DNA of 64,000 nt from positions 1,364,001 to 1,428,000 of the forward strand of contig CBDCMR010000003.1 of assembly GCA_965219035.1 (NCBI GenBank), read 5' to 3'. This DNA comes from CBDCKN01 sp965219035. GTDB taxonomy: Bacteria > Gemmatimonadota > Gemmatimonadetes > Longimicrobiales > Gaopeijiaceae. The notes below the pieces were generated by a model. That model was given only the letters and a program-made list of their open reading frames with translations. It was not told the origin of the DNA and did not search any database. Positions 1-7,855 of the stretch are shown in pieces (positions within the stretch are counted from its first letter, which is position 1; every line of letters starts with the position of its first letter). Made by a program: the position numbers and the translations under genes.

Positions 1-142
1 TCCGGCGATTTTGCGGGGAAGGTCATCGTTCTTACCCGGGGAGGTCTCGCCTGACGCCTGAAAGGGCGACGCCGGCATTGCGCTGTTGGGCCTGCCGGCG
101 GAGCGAGAAGTCAGCAGAGGCCATAGTAGGCCGACGAAGTGC

Positions 143-1588
143 ATGATGCGCTTGGACCCAGCTTTGTCGGACGAAGGGCCGAACGGAGAGGAGAGTGTGA
201 CGACCGTGGATCTCGAGAAGGCCATGCGCCAGGAGTCCAGGCAACTGGAGCTCCCGCTGGAGGATAGGGGTGAAGCCCCGAAGGTAGAGGGGAGTGGCGA
301 AGCCGGAACGGTGGCCCATGGAGACGAGCGCTCAGGAAGCGAGCATCTCCTGATGGAGGAGGTGGTCGGGCGTGCCAACCTCGTAGGAGCGTTGAAACGC
401 GTGCGGCAGAATAAGGGCAGTCCGGGCATCGACGGGATGAGCGTGGAGGAGCTGCCAGAGTACTTGCGCAGGCACTGGGGGGAGATCCGACAGCGGTTGC
501 TGGCGGGGACCTACCAACCGAAGCCGGTACGAAGGCAGGAGATACCGAAGAGTGGGGGAGGGGTCCGGGAGTTGGGGATTCCGACCGTGCTGGACCGGTT
601 CATCCAACAAGCCATCCTGCAGGTGCTGCAACCGAGGTTCGACCCGACGTTCAGTCGGCACAGCCACGGCTTCCGGCCTGGGCGCCGAGCACATGATGCG
701 GTGCGCGAAGCGCAGCAATACATCCAGGAAGGGAGACGATGGGTGGTGGATGTGGACTTGGAGAAGTTTTTCGACCGGGTGAACCACGACGTGCTGATGG
801 GGCGGCTGGCAAAGCGGATCGAGGATAAGGCGATGCTGCGGATCCTCCGTCGCTACCTGGAAGCCGGAGTCATGGCGAACGGGGTGGTGATGGAGCGGCA
901 CATGGGGACGCCTCAGGGCGGACCGTTGTCGCCGTTGCTGGCGAACGTGCTCCTGGACGAAGTGGACAAGGAGTTGGAGCTACGCGGACACGCGTTTGTC
1001 CGGTACGCCGATGACTGCAATGTATACGTGCGGTCGAGGCGGGCAGGACAACGTGTGATGCAGGCGCTGAGGCACTTGTACGGGAAACTTCGGCTTCAGG
1101 TCAACGAGGAAAAGAGCGCGGTGGCGCGAGTGTGGGATCGACAGTTCCTGGGCTACAGCTTCTGGGTAGCGGCAGGGAAGGTCGTGAAGCGCCGGGTCAG
1201 CAAGAAGGCCCTGACGAAGTTCAAGGAGCGAGTCCGGCAGATTACAAGCCGGAGTGGCGGGCGGAGCCTGCAACAGGTGGCGGAAGAGCTACGGCGCTAC
1301 GTGCTGGGGTGGAAGGCATACTTCGGCTTAGCGGATACACCGGGGGTTTGCCGAGACCTGGACCAATGGATCCACCGCCGGCTGCGTACGTTGCAATTAC
1401 GCCAGTGGAAACGGGGAAGGACAGCGTACCGGGAGTTGAGGGCTCGCGGTGTGAGCGAGAACCTCGCCTGGCGAGCTGCTCGGTTCGCGCGAAGCTGGTG
1501 GCACGTGGCCGCGCACCACGCCCTGCACACGGCCTTGCCAGGGGCGTACTTCGACGAGCTGGGTGTGCCACGGCTCACGCCGTACTGA
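143..1588 (+). CDS. ltrA: Group II intron reverse transcriptase/maturase
   Basis: Intron-encoded protein that helps the intron RNA splice and copies it into DNA at a new site. Reverse-transcriptase blocks appear in order: GIPTVLDRFIQQAILQ, a SHGFRPGRRAHDAV block, DVDLEKFFDRVNHD with a catalytic Asp, GTPQGGPLSPLLANV, and the YADD active site in FVRYADDCNVY. A FLGYSF block and a maturase (GIIM-type) region with RRYVLGWKAYFG follow. No HNH endonuclase domain follows; the protein ends soon after the maturase region, as in many bacterial introns. The frame is open from 86. ATG 143 or 146 and GTG 197 (preceded by GGAGAGGAG) are all possible starts. The frame looks intact, so the intron may be active. 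Confidence 0.93.
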   Translation: MMRLDPALSDEGPNGEESVTTVDLEKAMRQESRQLELPLEDRGEAPKVEGSGEAGTVAHGDERSGSEHLLMEEVVGRANLVGALKRVRQNKGSPGIDGMSVEELPEYLRRHWGEIRQRLLAGTYQPKPVRRQEIPKSGGGVRELGIPTVLDRFIQQAILQVLQPRFDPTFSRHSHGFRPGRRAHDAVREAQQYIQEGRRWVVDVDLEKFFDRVNHDVLMGRLAKRIEDKAMLRILRRYLEAGVMANGVVMERHMGTPQGGPLSPLLANVLLDEVDKELELRGHAFVRYADDCNVYVRSRRAGQRVMQALRHLYGKLRLQVNEEKSAVARVWDRQFLGYSFWVAAGKVVKRRVSKKALTKFKERVRQITSRSGGRSLQQVAEELRRYVLGWKAYFGLADTPGVCRDLDQWIHRRLRTLQLRQWKRGRTAYRELRARGVSENLAWRAARFARSWWHVAAHHALHTALPGAYFDELGVPRLTPY

Positions 1589-1599
1589 CCTCAACTCAC

Positions 1600-1679
1600 C
1601 GAACCGCCAGGTGCGGACCCGCATGCCTGGTGGTGTGGGAGGGGAAGGACCGGGATCGCCGGTCCTCCCCTATCCCGAT
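1600..1679 (+). ncRNA. Group II intron domains V and VI
   Basis: Two consecutive hairpins after the maturase stop codon. The first (about 1601-1635) pairs CCGCCAGG with CCTGGTGG, has an inner TGCG/CGCA stem with a four-base GACC loop, and a two-base bulge on the 3' side; this is the shape of domain V. The second (about 1637-1677) pairs GGACCGG with CCGGTCC above a GGGAGGGG/CCCCTATCCC base, with an unpaired A as expected for the branch point in domain VI. Assigned by shape and position only. Confidence 0.65.
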
Positions 1680-1680
1680 T

Positions 1681-1746
1681 TCGAGCTATGTCCCCGCCCG
1701 CCGGGCCACCCGCATCGATCCGGTGAGCGCCTTGAGGGTGGACTGA
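1681..1746 (+). pseudogene. 3' exon of an FtsX/MacB-type permease gene
   Basis: Immediately after the intron, one frame reads SYVPARRATRIDPVSALRVD and then TGA. This is the usual C-terminus of FtsX/MacB-family ABC permeases: a final transmembrane segment, a PARRATRIDP motif, then a short tail ending in a variant of ALR. The rest of the gene lies before the window, split off by the intron. If the intron still splices, the permease may be functional; otherwise this is a dead end. The next 175 bases (1747-1921) hold no gene I recognise and probably contain the promoter of the sigma-factor gene. Confidence 0.65.
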
Positions 1747-1921
1747 GGCCCGAACCGGCCTGGCCCCATCGAGCTCGGCCCCAACCTGTGCAAGTCCACC
1801 ACCCTCGTTCGTCATCAGTTACGTAGGACGGCTCCCCGGGGACGTCCGTGGGGTACCTGACCCAAGTCTTGTGCTCCCGACCGGGGGATCCCGTCTCCGA
1901 TCGTGATCGAACGAGGACGCC

Positions 1922-2428
1922 GTGGCCGCTGATTGGGCAGAGCTCTACCGGACGACGCTCCCGGATCTGGTGCGCTTCCTCCACCGCAAGGTGTGGGATC
2001 TGGAGCGGGCCAAGGATCTGGCACAGGAGACGTTCGTCCGGGCTCTAAGGGAGCAACCGGACAAGCCCCGGGCCTGGCTGTTCACGGTGGCGGCGAACCT
2101 GGCGCGAGACGAGGCGCGCTCGGCCATCCGTCGCAAGCGGCACCTCACTCTGCTCAAGTCCGAGGCGGAAGTACGTGGACTGGCCCCCGACCCCCAGGCG
2201 GAGCTGGAGCGGGGGGAGCGGGAGGCGGAGGTGCGGAGGGCCCTGGAGTCCCTGGGGGAGCGAGACCGTGAGGCCCTTCTCCTGTGGGATGCCGGGCAGA
2301 ACTACGAAGAGATCGCTGAGGCGCTGGACCTGTCGGTGGGCGCGGTGGGAACCACGCTCGCCCGAGCCCGCCAACGCATCGTGAAGGCGCATCGAGAGCA
2401 GGAGCAATCTGATGCCGCACGTCAGTAA
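1922..2428 (+). CDS. ECF-type RNA polymerase sigma factor
   Basis: Alternative sigma factor of the extracytoplasmic-function class, 168 residues. Region 2 is seen in LVRFLHRKVWDLERAKDLAQ and ETFVRAL, with PRAWLFTVAANLARDEARS matching the core-binding and -10 recognition helices. Region 4 is LGERDREALLLWDAGQNYEE followed by IAEALDLSVGAVGTTLARAR, a helix-turn-helix for the -35 element. The start is GTG at 1922. The 3' end overlaps the next gene by 17 bases, which encodes its likely anti-sigma factor, so the two are probably co-translated. Confidence 0.9.
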   Translation: MAADWAELYRTTLPDLVRFLHRKVWDLERAKDLAQETFVRALREQPDKPRAWLFTVAANLARDEARSAIRRKRHLTLLKSEAEVRGLAPDPQAELERGEREAEVRRALESLGERDREALLLWDAGQNYEEIAEALDLSVGAVGTTLARARQRIVKAHREQEQSDAARQ

Positions 2429-3680
2429 GGGAGATATCCACGCCTACCTCGACGGCGCCCTGGGCGCCTATCCCGAGGACGAGGCCACGCGTATTCGAGC
2501 GCATCTGGAGGAGTGCCAGGAGTGCGCCGAAGCGCTGGCGGAAGAGCGAGACCTCCGCCGGGTGGCATCGGAGATTCTGGCCGCGACGGCGCAAGCTTCG
2601 GTGGATCTCGATCCCTTCGAGGAGCTGGTCGCCCGGGCGGGGGAGGCGGAGCCGTCGCGTCCCGCCGGCGGAGCTTCGAGGTTCCGCGCGCTCCGTATGG
2701 CGGCCACCGTGGTCGTGTCTCTCGGCGCCGGATGGCTGGCCCGGGATCTCACGACTCCCGCTCGCGACCTGGCGAGGGGCCCCACACTCGATGCCGTGCG
2801 GGCACAGGACGCCGTTGCGTCACGCACGAACGAGGATGTCGCCCAGGAGGAGGATGAGCCCGACGCGGCGGCCTCTTCGATCCGGCTCGAAGTGACGGCG
2901 GAGGACGAGTCCGTCGAGAGGCAGGCCGCCGTCAGCGACTTCGCGATCCAGCCCGAGGCGCCCGAGGAGTCCCGGGACCTCGATGCCCCGGCCGCGGCAC
3001 CGATGGCACCCGCCGAAGCGGCTCAGGCCGGGAGGGGACGGGCCCTCGGTGGCGAGCTGCGGTTGGATCAGCAGCGTGAGCTGGAGCGCCAGGCTGAGCC
3101 GGCGCAGGCACGGAGAAGGCTCGAGGCCATCGACCCCACCGGTGTGGCGGTGGCCGCCGATAACCGGGCTGCCGGCGCAGTGGTGAGAGAGGTGGCTCCC
3201 ACCGCCCTGGCCGCGGAGCTCTCGAAGACCGACCCCGAGGATCCCTTCGCCAACGAGGCCAACGCCGTGGCCTTCGATGAGATGTCGATCACCGCGCGGA
3301 CGAGCTCCTTCGTCATCCCCGGGCTTCCGGTCCGCGACGTTCGGCTCTCGGCCCTCGCGGAAGGGCTCGAGCCCTCGGTGACCGTCATCCAGGAGCTTCC
3401 GGACGGGCGTACGCTGGAGCTTCGTTTCGTGGCGGTGGCACGAGGAGGCGCGGCGGACGACGCAGCGTCGGCGCGAAGGGCGTCGAAGGGAGTCCCGTCG
3501 GGCCGTGAGCTGGAGGAGCGTGACGCCCTCGAGGAGGCCCAGGGGCTCTTCGGGGAGTCCATCCCGGAAGGGTGGAGTCAGGTCGTTCGCGCCGTCCAGG
3601 GTGGGGTCGCAATACTTCGTGGACCTCTCAGCGAGGCCGAGCTCTCCGAGCTGCTGGACGCGGCGGTGGCCGGGCGCTGA
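2412..3680 (+). CDS. Membrane anti-sigma factor with zinc-finger (zf-HC2) N-terminus
   Basis: 422 residues. The N-terminal 45 residues carry HLEECQEC, the H-x3-C-x2-C signature of zinc-binding anti-sigma domains that hold an ECF sigma factor at the membrane. One transmembrane segment follows at about residues 97-113 (MAATVVVSLGAGWLAR). The roughly 300 residues after it are rich in Ala, Glu and Asp and should lie outside the membrane; I recognise no domain there. It overlaps the upstream sigma gene by 17 bases. The large outer domain may sense a signal or serve as a proteolysis substrate (inference). Confidence 0.8.
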   Translation: MPHVSKGDIHAYLDGALGAYPEDEATRIRAHLEECQECAEALAEERDLRRVASEILAATAQASVDLDPFEELVARAGEAEPSRPAGGASRFRALRMAATVVVSLGAGWLARDLTTPARDLARGPTLDAVRAQDAVASRTNEDVAQEEDEPDAAASSIRLEVTAEDESVERQAAVSDFAIQPEAPEESRDLDAPAAAPMAPAEAAQAGRGRALGGELRLDQQRELERQAEPAQARRRLEAIDPTGVAVAADNRAAGAVVREVAPTALAAELSKTDPEDPFANEANAVAFDEMSITARTSSFVIPGLPVRDVRLSALAEGLEPSVTVIQELPDGRTLELRFVAVARGGAADDAASARRASKGVPSGRELEERDALEEAQGLFGESIPEGWSQVVRAVQGGVAILRGPLSEAELSELLDAAVAGR

Positions 3681-3688
3681 TCGCGCCC

Positions 3689-4008
3689 CTAGTTGTTCCG
3701 CATGGCCCTCATAGGAGCCAGGCGCGTGGCGCGGAATGCCGGGACGTAATTGGCCATCAGTGCCACCGGCAGGAGGGGCGCGGGCACGCCGATGAACGTC
3801 ATGGGGTCTCTGGGGCTCACGCCCACCACCATGCTCTCCAGGATCGGGCTCATGAGGAGTGCTCCAAGGATGCCGATGCACGGAACTCCTCGGCCAGGTC
3901 ACCGATCTGGTTGTCGCGGTAGCGCGGGGGCAGGATCAGGGTGAGGATCCAGCGGGCGAGACGCGGGGGGCCCATGGGCTGCCGTGGCCGCTGCTCCCGG
4001 GCGCTCAT
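3689..4008 (-). pseudogene. Remnant of a duplicated FtsX-type (ADOP) permease
   Basis: Read on the minus strand, ATG at 4008 opens an N-terminal piece (RLARWILTLILPPRYRDNQI then GDLAEEF) like the start of the large PadR-associated permeases. It runs directly, but in another frame, into a C-terminal piece (MANYVPAFRATRLAPMRAMR, then TAG at 3689-3691). Intact members have around 800 residues; here about 700 are missing and the two ends are joined with a frameshift. The ATG overlaps the stop of the PadR frame upstream, the usual layout of PadR/permease pairs. Non-functional. Confidence 0.72.
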
Positions 4009-4340
4009 GCCAGCCCCTCCGGATCCAGCTCCAGGCTCTCCCAGAAGCGGGCCAGGGTGTCACGCGCACTCAGAAGGGCCTCCAGCTCCGGTGGCCTGAG
4101 CTCCTAGAAACGCTTGGCCCGGCCTCCACGTTCCGGAGTCGGGCTCCCCACGCTCGAGTGGATCAGCCCCTTCCTCTCCATGCGATCGAGGGCGGCGTAC
4201 ACCGAGCCGATGGCCACCGGCCGCTCGGACCGCTCTTCGATCTCGGAACGAATGGCTACCCCGTAGGCCTCTTCCTTCAGGCGGGCGACAGCCAGGAGTG
4301 TGATCTGCTCGAGTTCACCGAGAAAGGCACTGCGTGACAT
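4005..4340 (-). pseudogene. PadR-family transcriptional regulator with an in-frame TAG
   Basis: Winged-helix repressor family. The first 78 codons are conserved: LLAVARLKEEAYGVAIRSEI, then the recognition-helix and wing region IGSVYAALDRMERKGLI and GSPTPERGGRAKRF. A TAG at 4104-4106 then interrupts the frame. After it the same frame continues for 32 codons as ELRPPELEALLSARDTLARF and WESLELDPEGLA, the normal C-terminus, to a TGA that overlaps the permease ATG. With the TAG read through the protein would be 111 residues, the normal length. The interruption is therefore a nonsense change rather than a natural end. The truncated product lacks the C-terminal helix used for dimerisation. Confidence 0.8.
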
Positions 4341-4501
4341 AGCTCCTCGACTTGTTCATGGACCGCGAAGATATCTCTGGAGAGCCTTAGGGGAAGGTCC
4401 CCGAGAGAGCTTCACGCGTTGGCCCGAATGTGGCCCCGCGGTAAGTTGAAGGCTTGTTTCGTATCTTTTTGGAGCTCCTTTTTGCACTGCTGATGGGATA
4501 G

Positions 4502-6052
4502 ATGAGCATGAAGTCGGGAATCGCGTTGTTCGTCGGGATCGTGGTGTGGGCCGGCTCGGCCTGCGCCCAGGACGCCCAGGAGTCCAACATCGCTCCCCTT
4601 ACCGATGACGCGCTTCGTGCCGCCGCGTCCATCACCCCTGCCGACTACCTCCGGAAGATCGGAGTCATCGCCCACGACAGCATGGGCGGCCGCGACACGC
4701 CGAGCCCGGGGCTGGAGATGACGGCCGCGTGGATTGCGGGCGAGTTCGAGCGTCTGGGGCTGACTCCGGGGGGTGACGACGGAAGCTACATCCAGCGCTA
4801 CGCCATTCAGACGATCCGGGCCGATCTGGTGGCTTCGTCCGCCGAGGCGAGCGGGGGCCGGGAGCTCAGATTCGGCCGCGACCTCATGATGCCCGCCGGT
4901 GCGGCCGAGGGAGATTTCGAGGGCGAGGTGGTGGTCCTCGGGGGCTTGGGCAGGGTGACGCCGGAGATCGGGGCCGCCGTGAGCGGAAAACACGTCGTCG
5001 TGGCGTCGAGCCCGGCGGGACGCGACCCGAGCAGCTTCCGCTTCGTCTCGAACCTCCGGCGGGAAGGCGCCATTTCCGTGCTCGTCGCCACCGACCGGTC
5101 CACCCGGGCCTGGAACCAGGCCGTTCGGAGGATTTCGCTTCAGACCTCCGTCCGCGTGGGCTTCGGCGGCGGCCACTCGGGAGGGTGGACCCTCGAGGTG
5201 CGGGACGCGGCCATCGAGCCCATCCTCGCGGCTTACGGTGTCGACCTCATGGCGGCTCGGGATCGGCGATCCGTGACCGTGCTGGAGGTATCGGGCCTCA
5301 CCCTGACGCTGTCTCCCCGGATCGAGGTCCTTGAGGGCGGCTCGGCTCCCAACGTGGTGGGCATCCTCGAGGGGAGCGATCCGGAGCTCAAGGAGGAGTA
5401 CGTGGTCTTCAGCGCCCACATGGACCACATCGGGATCGGGTCGCCCAACTCCCAGGGGGACAGCATCAACAACGGCGCAGACGACGACGCGTCGGGGACC
5501 ACGGCGGTCCTCGAGCTGGCCGAGGCCTACGTCGAGCTGGCGACCAAGCCCAAGCGCTCCATGATCTTCCTCCTGGTCAGCGGCGAGGAGAAGGAATTGT
5601 GGGGCAGCGAGTACTACGCCAACAACCCGTCGGTGCCCATCGAGCGTATCGTAGCCGACCTCAACGCCGACATGGTGGGGCGGAACTGGCCCGACACCAT
5701 CGTCGTCATCGGGAAGGAACACTCCGACCTCGGGGTGACGCTGAACCAGGTCAACGAAGCCCACCCCGAGCTGGACATGACCGCCATCGACGACGTCTGG
5801 CCCGACCAGCGGTTCTACTTCCGGTCGGACCACTTCAGCTTCGCCCAGAAGGGCGTGCCGATCCTGTTCTTCTTCAACGGCACCCACGAGGACTACCACG
5901 GACGGGACGACGAGGTGGATCGCATCGACACGGACAAGGCGTCGAGGATCACGAAGCTCATGTTCTTCCTCGGCTACGAGGTGGCCAACCGGACGGAGCG
6001 CCCGCAGTGGAATCCGGCGAGCTTCCGGCAGATCGTCTCCGACGATGAGTGA
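4502..6052 (+). CDS. Secreted M28-family zinc peptidase
   Basis: Zn-dependent exopeptidase of the M28 family, 516 residues. It has an N-terminal signal peptide (MSMKSGIALFVGIVVWAGSA, cleavage near ACAQ). The two-zinc site is visible: SAHMDH near residue 308, NNGADDDASG, the catalytic SGEEKELWGS, NADMVG, and a final His in GTHEDYHGRDDEVDRI. A protease-associated-like insert lies between the signal and the catalytic core. The ATG at 4502 follows GATGGGATAG. Its end overlaps the next gene by 8 bases. Likely role: release of amino acids from peptides outside the cytoplasm. Confidence 0.9.
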   Translation: MSMKSGIALFVGIVVWAGSACAQDAQESNIAPLTDDALRAAASITPADYLRKIGVIAHDSMGGRDTPSPGLEMTAAWIAGEFERLGLTPGGDDGSYIQRYAIQTIRADLVASSAEASGGRELRFGRDLMMPAGAAEGDFEGEVVVLGGLGRVTPEIGAAVSGKHVVVASSPAGRDPSSFRFVSNLRREGAISVLVATDRSTRAWNQAVRRISLQTSVRVGFGGGHSGGWTLEVRDAAIEPILAAYGVDLMAARDRRSVTVLEVSGLTLTLSPRIEVLEGGSAPNVVGILEGSDPELKEEYVVFSAHMDHIGIGSPNSQGDSINNGADDDASGTTAVLELAEAYVELATKPKRSMIFLLVSGEEKELWGSEYYANNPSVPIERIVADLNADMVGRNWPDTIVVIGKEHSDLGVTLNQVNEAHPELDMTAIDDVWPDQRFYFRSDHFSFAQKGVPILFFFNGTHEDYHGRDDEVDRIDTDKASRITKLMFFLGYEVANRTERPQWNPASFRQIVSDDE

Positions 6053-6500
6053 GGGGATGACGATGCCGTCCACCCCCGAGGTCCAGGCGGGGATGCTCGA
6101 TCTGATCTCGGCGTGGGACGGGATCGGCGTCGTGGTGCGATACGACCGGCCCTCCGGCACCTGGATCTTCATCGCCATGCACGACGACACCCTGGGACGC
6201 CCGACGGGTGGGTGTAGGATGAAGACGTACGATCGCGCCGAGGACGGCCTCTTAGATGCTCTGCGCCTCTCGAAAGGGATGACATATAAGTGGGCCGCGA
6301 TCGAGTTGGGTTTCGGAGGTGGCAAGTCGGTTCTCGCCATTCCCCGGCCCATGCAAGGAGCGGAGCGCACGGGACTGCTCCAGCGATTCGCTGCGCTGCT
6401 CAATACGCTTCATGATTCCTACGGAGTGGGGCCGGACATGGGCACCACCCCGGACGACATGCAAGTGATCGCCCGCGTGAGCGACAACGTGGTGGGGTGA
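6045..6500 (+). CDS. Leucine dehydrogenase-like protein, N-terminal part (frameshifted gene)
   Basis: N-terminal catalytic domain of a Glu/Leu/Phe/Val dehydrogenase, which deaminates branched-chain amino acids with NAD. Visible are the substrate region GRPTGGCRMKTYDRAEDGL, the catalytic Lys context LSKGMTYKWAAIELGFGGGK, and YGVGPDMGTTPDDMQVIAR. The frame stops at 6498-6500 right after SDNVVG, where relatives continue. The NAD-binding half follows one frame away. Adding one base to the GGGG run at 6493-6496 would restore a single protein of about 375 residues, the normal family length. This is a one-base deletion or a sequencing error. Confidence 0.82.
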   Translation: MSEGMTMPSTPEVQAGMLDLISAWDGIGVVVRYDRPSGTWIFIAMHDDTLGRPTGGCRMKTYDRAEDGLLDALRLSKGMTYKWAAIELGFGGGKSVLAIPRPMQGAERTGLLQRFAALLNTLHDSYGVGPDMGTTPDDMQVIARVSDNVVG

Positions 6501-7171
6501 TGCCGGGTGGAGAGGGACGGCCCCCGGACCCAGGCCCGTTCACCGCCCTGGGCGTCTTTGCCGGAATTCGAGCGGCCCTCCGGCTTCGCTGCGACGGCGA
6601 CGACCTCACCGACCGGTCCGTGCACGTCCAGGGCGTCGGGGACGTGGGTTACCCGTTGGCCCGCATGGTTCACGATGCGAGCGGTCGTGTGCTCGTGTCC
6701 GACCTGGACGGGGAGCGGGCGGCGTCGGTGGCTGCCGAGGTCGGCGGAGAGGTGATCGAGGCGGACCACGCCTATGACGTCGAGTGTGACGTCTACGCCC
6801 CGTGTGCGGTGGGCGCCACGCTCAACGCCCGGACCATCGCCCAGCTCGCCTGCGGAATCGTGGCCGGCTCGGCCAACAACCAGCTGGAGACCGACGACGA
6901 CGCACAGCGTCTCCTCCATCGCGGGATCCTCTACGCGCCGGATTATATCATCAATGCGAGAGGGGCCATGGCCTTCGGACTAATCTCCCAGGGGATCACC
7001 GACACAGCCGAGCTTCAGGCACGGGTCGGAGGGATCGGACGAACTCTGGACGTGATCTTCCAAGAGGCCGTATCCGAGGGAGTGACTCCGCCGGAGTCGG
7101 CACGCCGAAAGGTCGAGCGCATCCTGGCGTCGGCAAGAGCGGCGAGGGAGCAGGTACACCCCGAAATCTGA
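6497..7171 (+). CDS. Leucine dehydrogenase-like protein, C-terminal part (frameshifted gene)
   Basis: NAD-binding (Rossmann) half of the dehydrogenase whose N-terminal half ends at 6500. It starts with DPGPFTALGVFAGIRAAL and has the dinucleotide loop VQGVGDVGYPLA, then ECDVYAPCAVGATLNARTIA and VAGSANNQLETDDDA, typical of the family. The nominal start is GTG at 6497, overlapping the previous stop by 4 bases, but true initiation there is doubtful. Alone it lacks the catalytic Lys and should be inactive. A bidirectional terminator follows at 7204-7243. Confidence 0.82.
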   Translation: MMPGGEGRPPDPGPFTALGVFAGIRAALRLRCDGDDLTDRSVHVQGVGDVGYPLARMVHDASGRVLVSDLDGERAASVAAEVGGEVIEADHAYDVECDVYAPCAVGATLNARTIAQLACGIVAGSANNQLETDDDAQRLLHRGILYAPDYIINARGAMAFGLISQGITDTAELQARVGGIGRTLDVIFQEAVSEGVTPPESARRKVERILASARAAREQVHPEI

Positions 7172-7203
7172 CCTATTTGGGGGGCACATAGGTCCGAAAT
7201 GCG

Positions 7204-7243
7204 AAAAAAAAGCTCTTCGCGGGTGCTCGGCGAAGGGCTTTTC
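7204..7243. terminator. Bidirectional rho-independent terminator
   Basis: AAAAAAAGCTCTTCGC pairs with GGCGAAGGGCTTTT around a short loop, giving a stem with an A-run on one side and a T-run on the other. It lies between two convergent genes, the dehydrogenase on the plus strand and the STAS protein on the minus strand, and can serve both. Confidence 0.75.
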
Positions 7244-7257
7244 CCCCAACGTCACCC

Positions 7258-7569
7258 TCAGTTCGGCTGGTCTCCGAGTAGGGGGACGCACACGAAGAGG
7301 TCATCGAGACCCAGGGCCTTCAGGAGTCTCCACGCCCCTTCGGGAAGGTCCATCAGCCAGACCTGTCGGTCCTCCGAGTCGGCGATCTGCCGTGCCGTCA
7401 GGAGCATCGCAAGTCCAGCCAGGTCAAAGATTTGCGTCCCTGCAAAGTCGATCACGAGATCGAGTTCCGGGTGCGCTTGGAGGGATGCTGTCTCCGTAGG
7501 CGCGGTGGCAACAACCGGCATCTTAGCCGGAAGCTTCCGACCCCACCTGTTGCTGTCGTGCCCATTCAT
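7258..7569 (-). CDS. STAS-domain protein (anti-sigma antagonist type)
   Basis: Small cytoplasmic protein of 103 residues. A core like LDLVIDFAGTQIFDLAGLAM followed by LLTARQIA and a C-terminal ALGLDDLFVCVP resembles the STAS fold used by anti-anti-sigma factors. The usual phosphorylated Ser at the turn is not obvious: the motif reads FDLAGL rather than DSSGL, so switching by phosphorylation is uncertain. Start chosen at ATG 7569, five bases after AGGAGG; ATG 7572 is too close to that site. No partner kinase or phosphatase is adjacent. Confidence 0.68.
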   Translation of the reverse strand: MNGHDSNRWGRKLPAKMPVVATAPTETASLQAHPELDLVIDFAGTQIFDLAGLAMLLTARQIADSEDRQVWLMDLPEGAWRLLKALGLDDLFVCVPLLGDQPN

Positions 7570-7855
7570 CATGACCTCCTCGTTTCGGTAGGCGGCGCCG
7601 TGGCGTTGTCCATCCCACCCTTGTTCCCTCAAGAGTCGTGCCACGGCACGGCCAAGAAACCTGCCGTTTTGGCAGAATTAGGGTGGTCAAGCTCTGCCGG
7701 GCAGCTGATCCTCGATGCGGTGCGGCGCACACACGGTGCAGTCGTGCGTGGCGGATCCTCGATTCGGGTGGAAGGTTATATAGGTGTGCGGGTCGCGGAG
7801 ATCCGGTGGTGAGCAGCGCGCCGGGCGGAGGCCCACACCGGTACGGAGGAGAGCC

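Larger units (their letters stand above)
1..1679 (+). mobile_element. Group II intron, 5' end outside the window
   Basis: A retroelement RNA with an internal reverse-transcriptase gene. Just upstream of that gene, around 109-130, lies a GTCAGCAGA..CCATAGTAGG stretch that commonly precedes intron-encoded reverse transcriptases. Downstream of the gene are two hairpins that fit domains V and VI, and the RNA appears to end near ..CCCGAT at about 1679. Right after that the sequence reads as the C-terminus of an FtsX-type permease, so the intron seems to interrupt that gene. The 5' splice site and most of domain I lie before position 1. The exact 3' boundary could be off by a few bases. Confidence 0.8.

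Noticed and set aside
4412..6403. 663-codon open frame antisense to the M28 peptidase gene
   Set aside because: GC-rich sequence leaves antisense frames open; the plus strand encodes a conserved peptidase with all metal ligands, and the antisense product resembles nothing.
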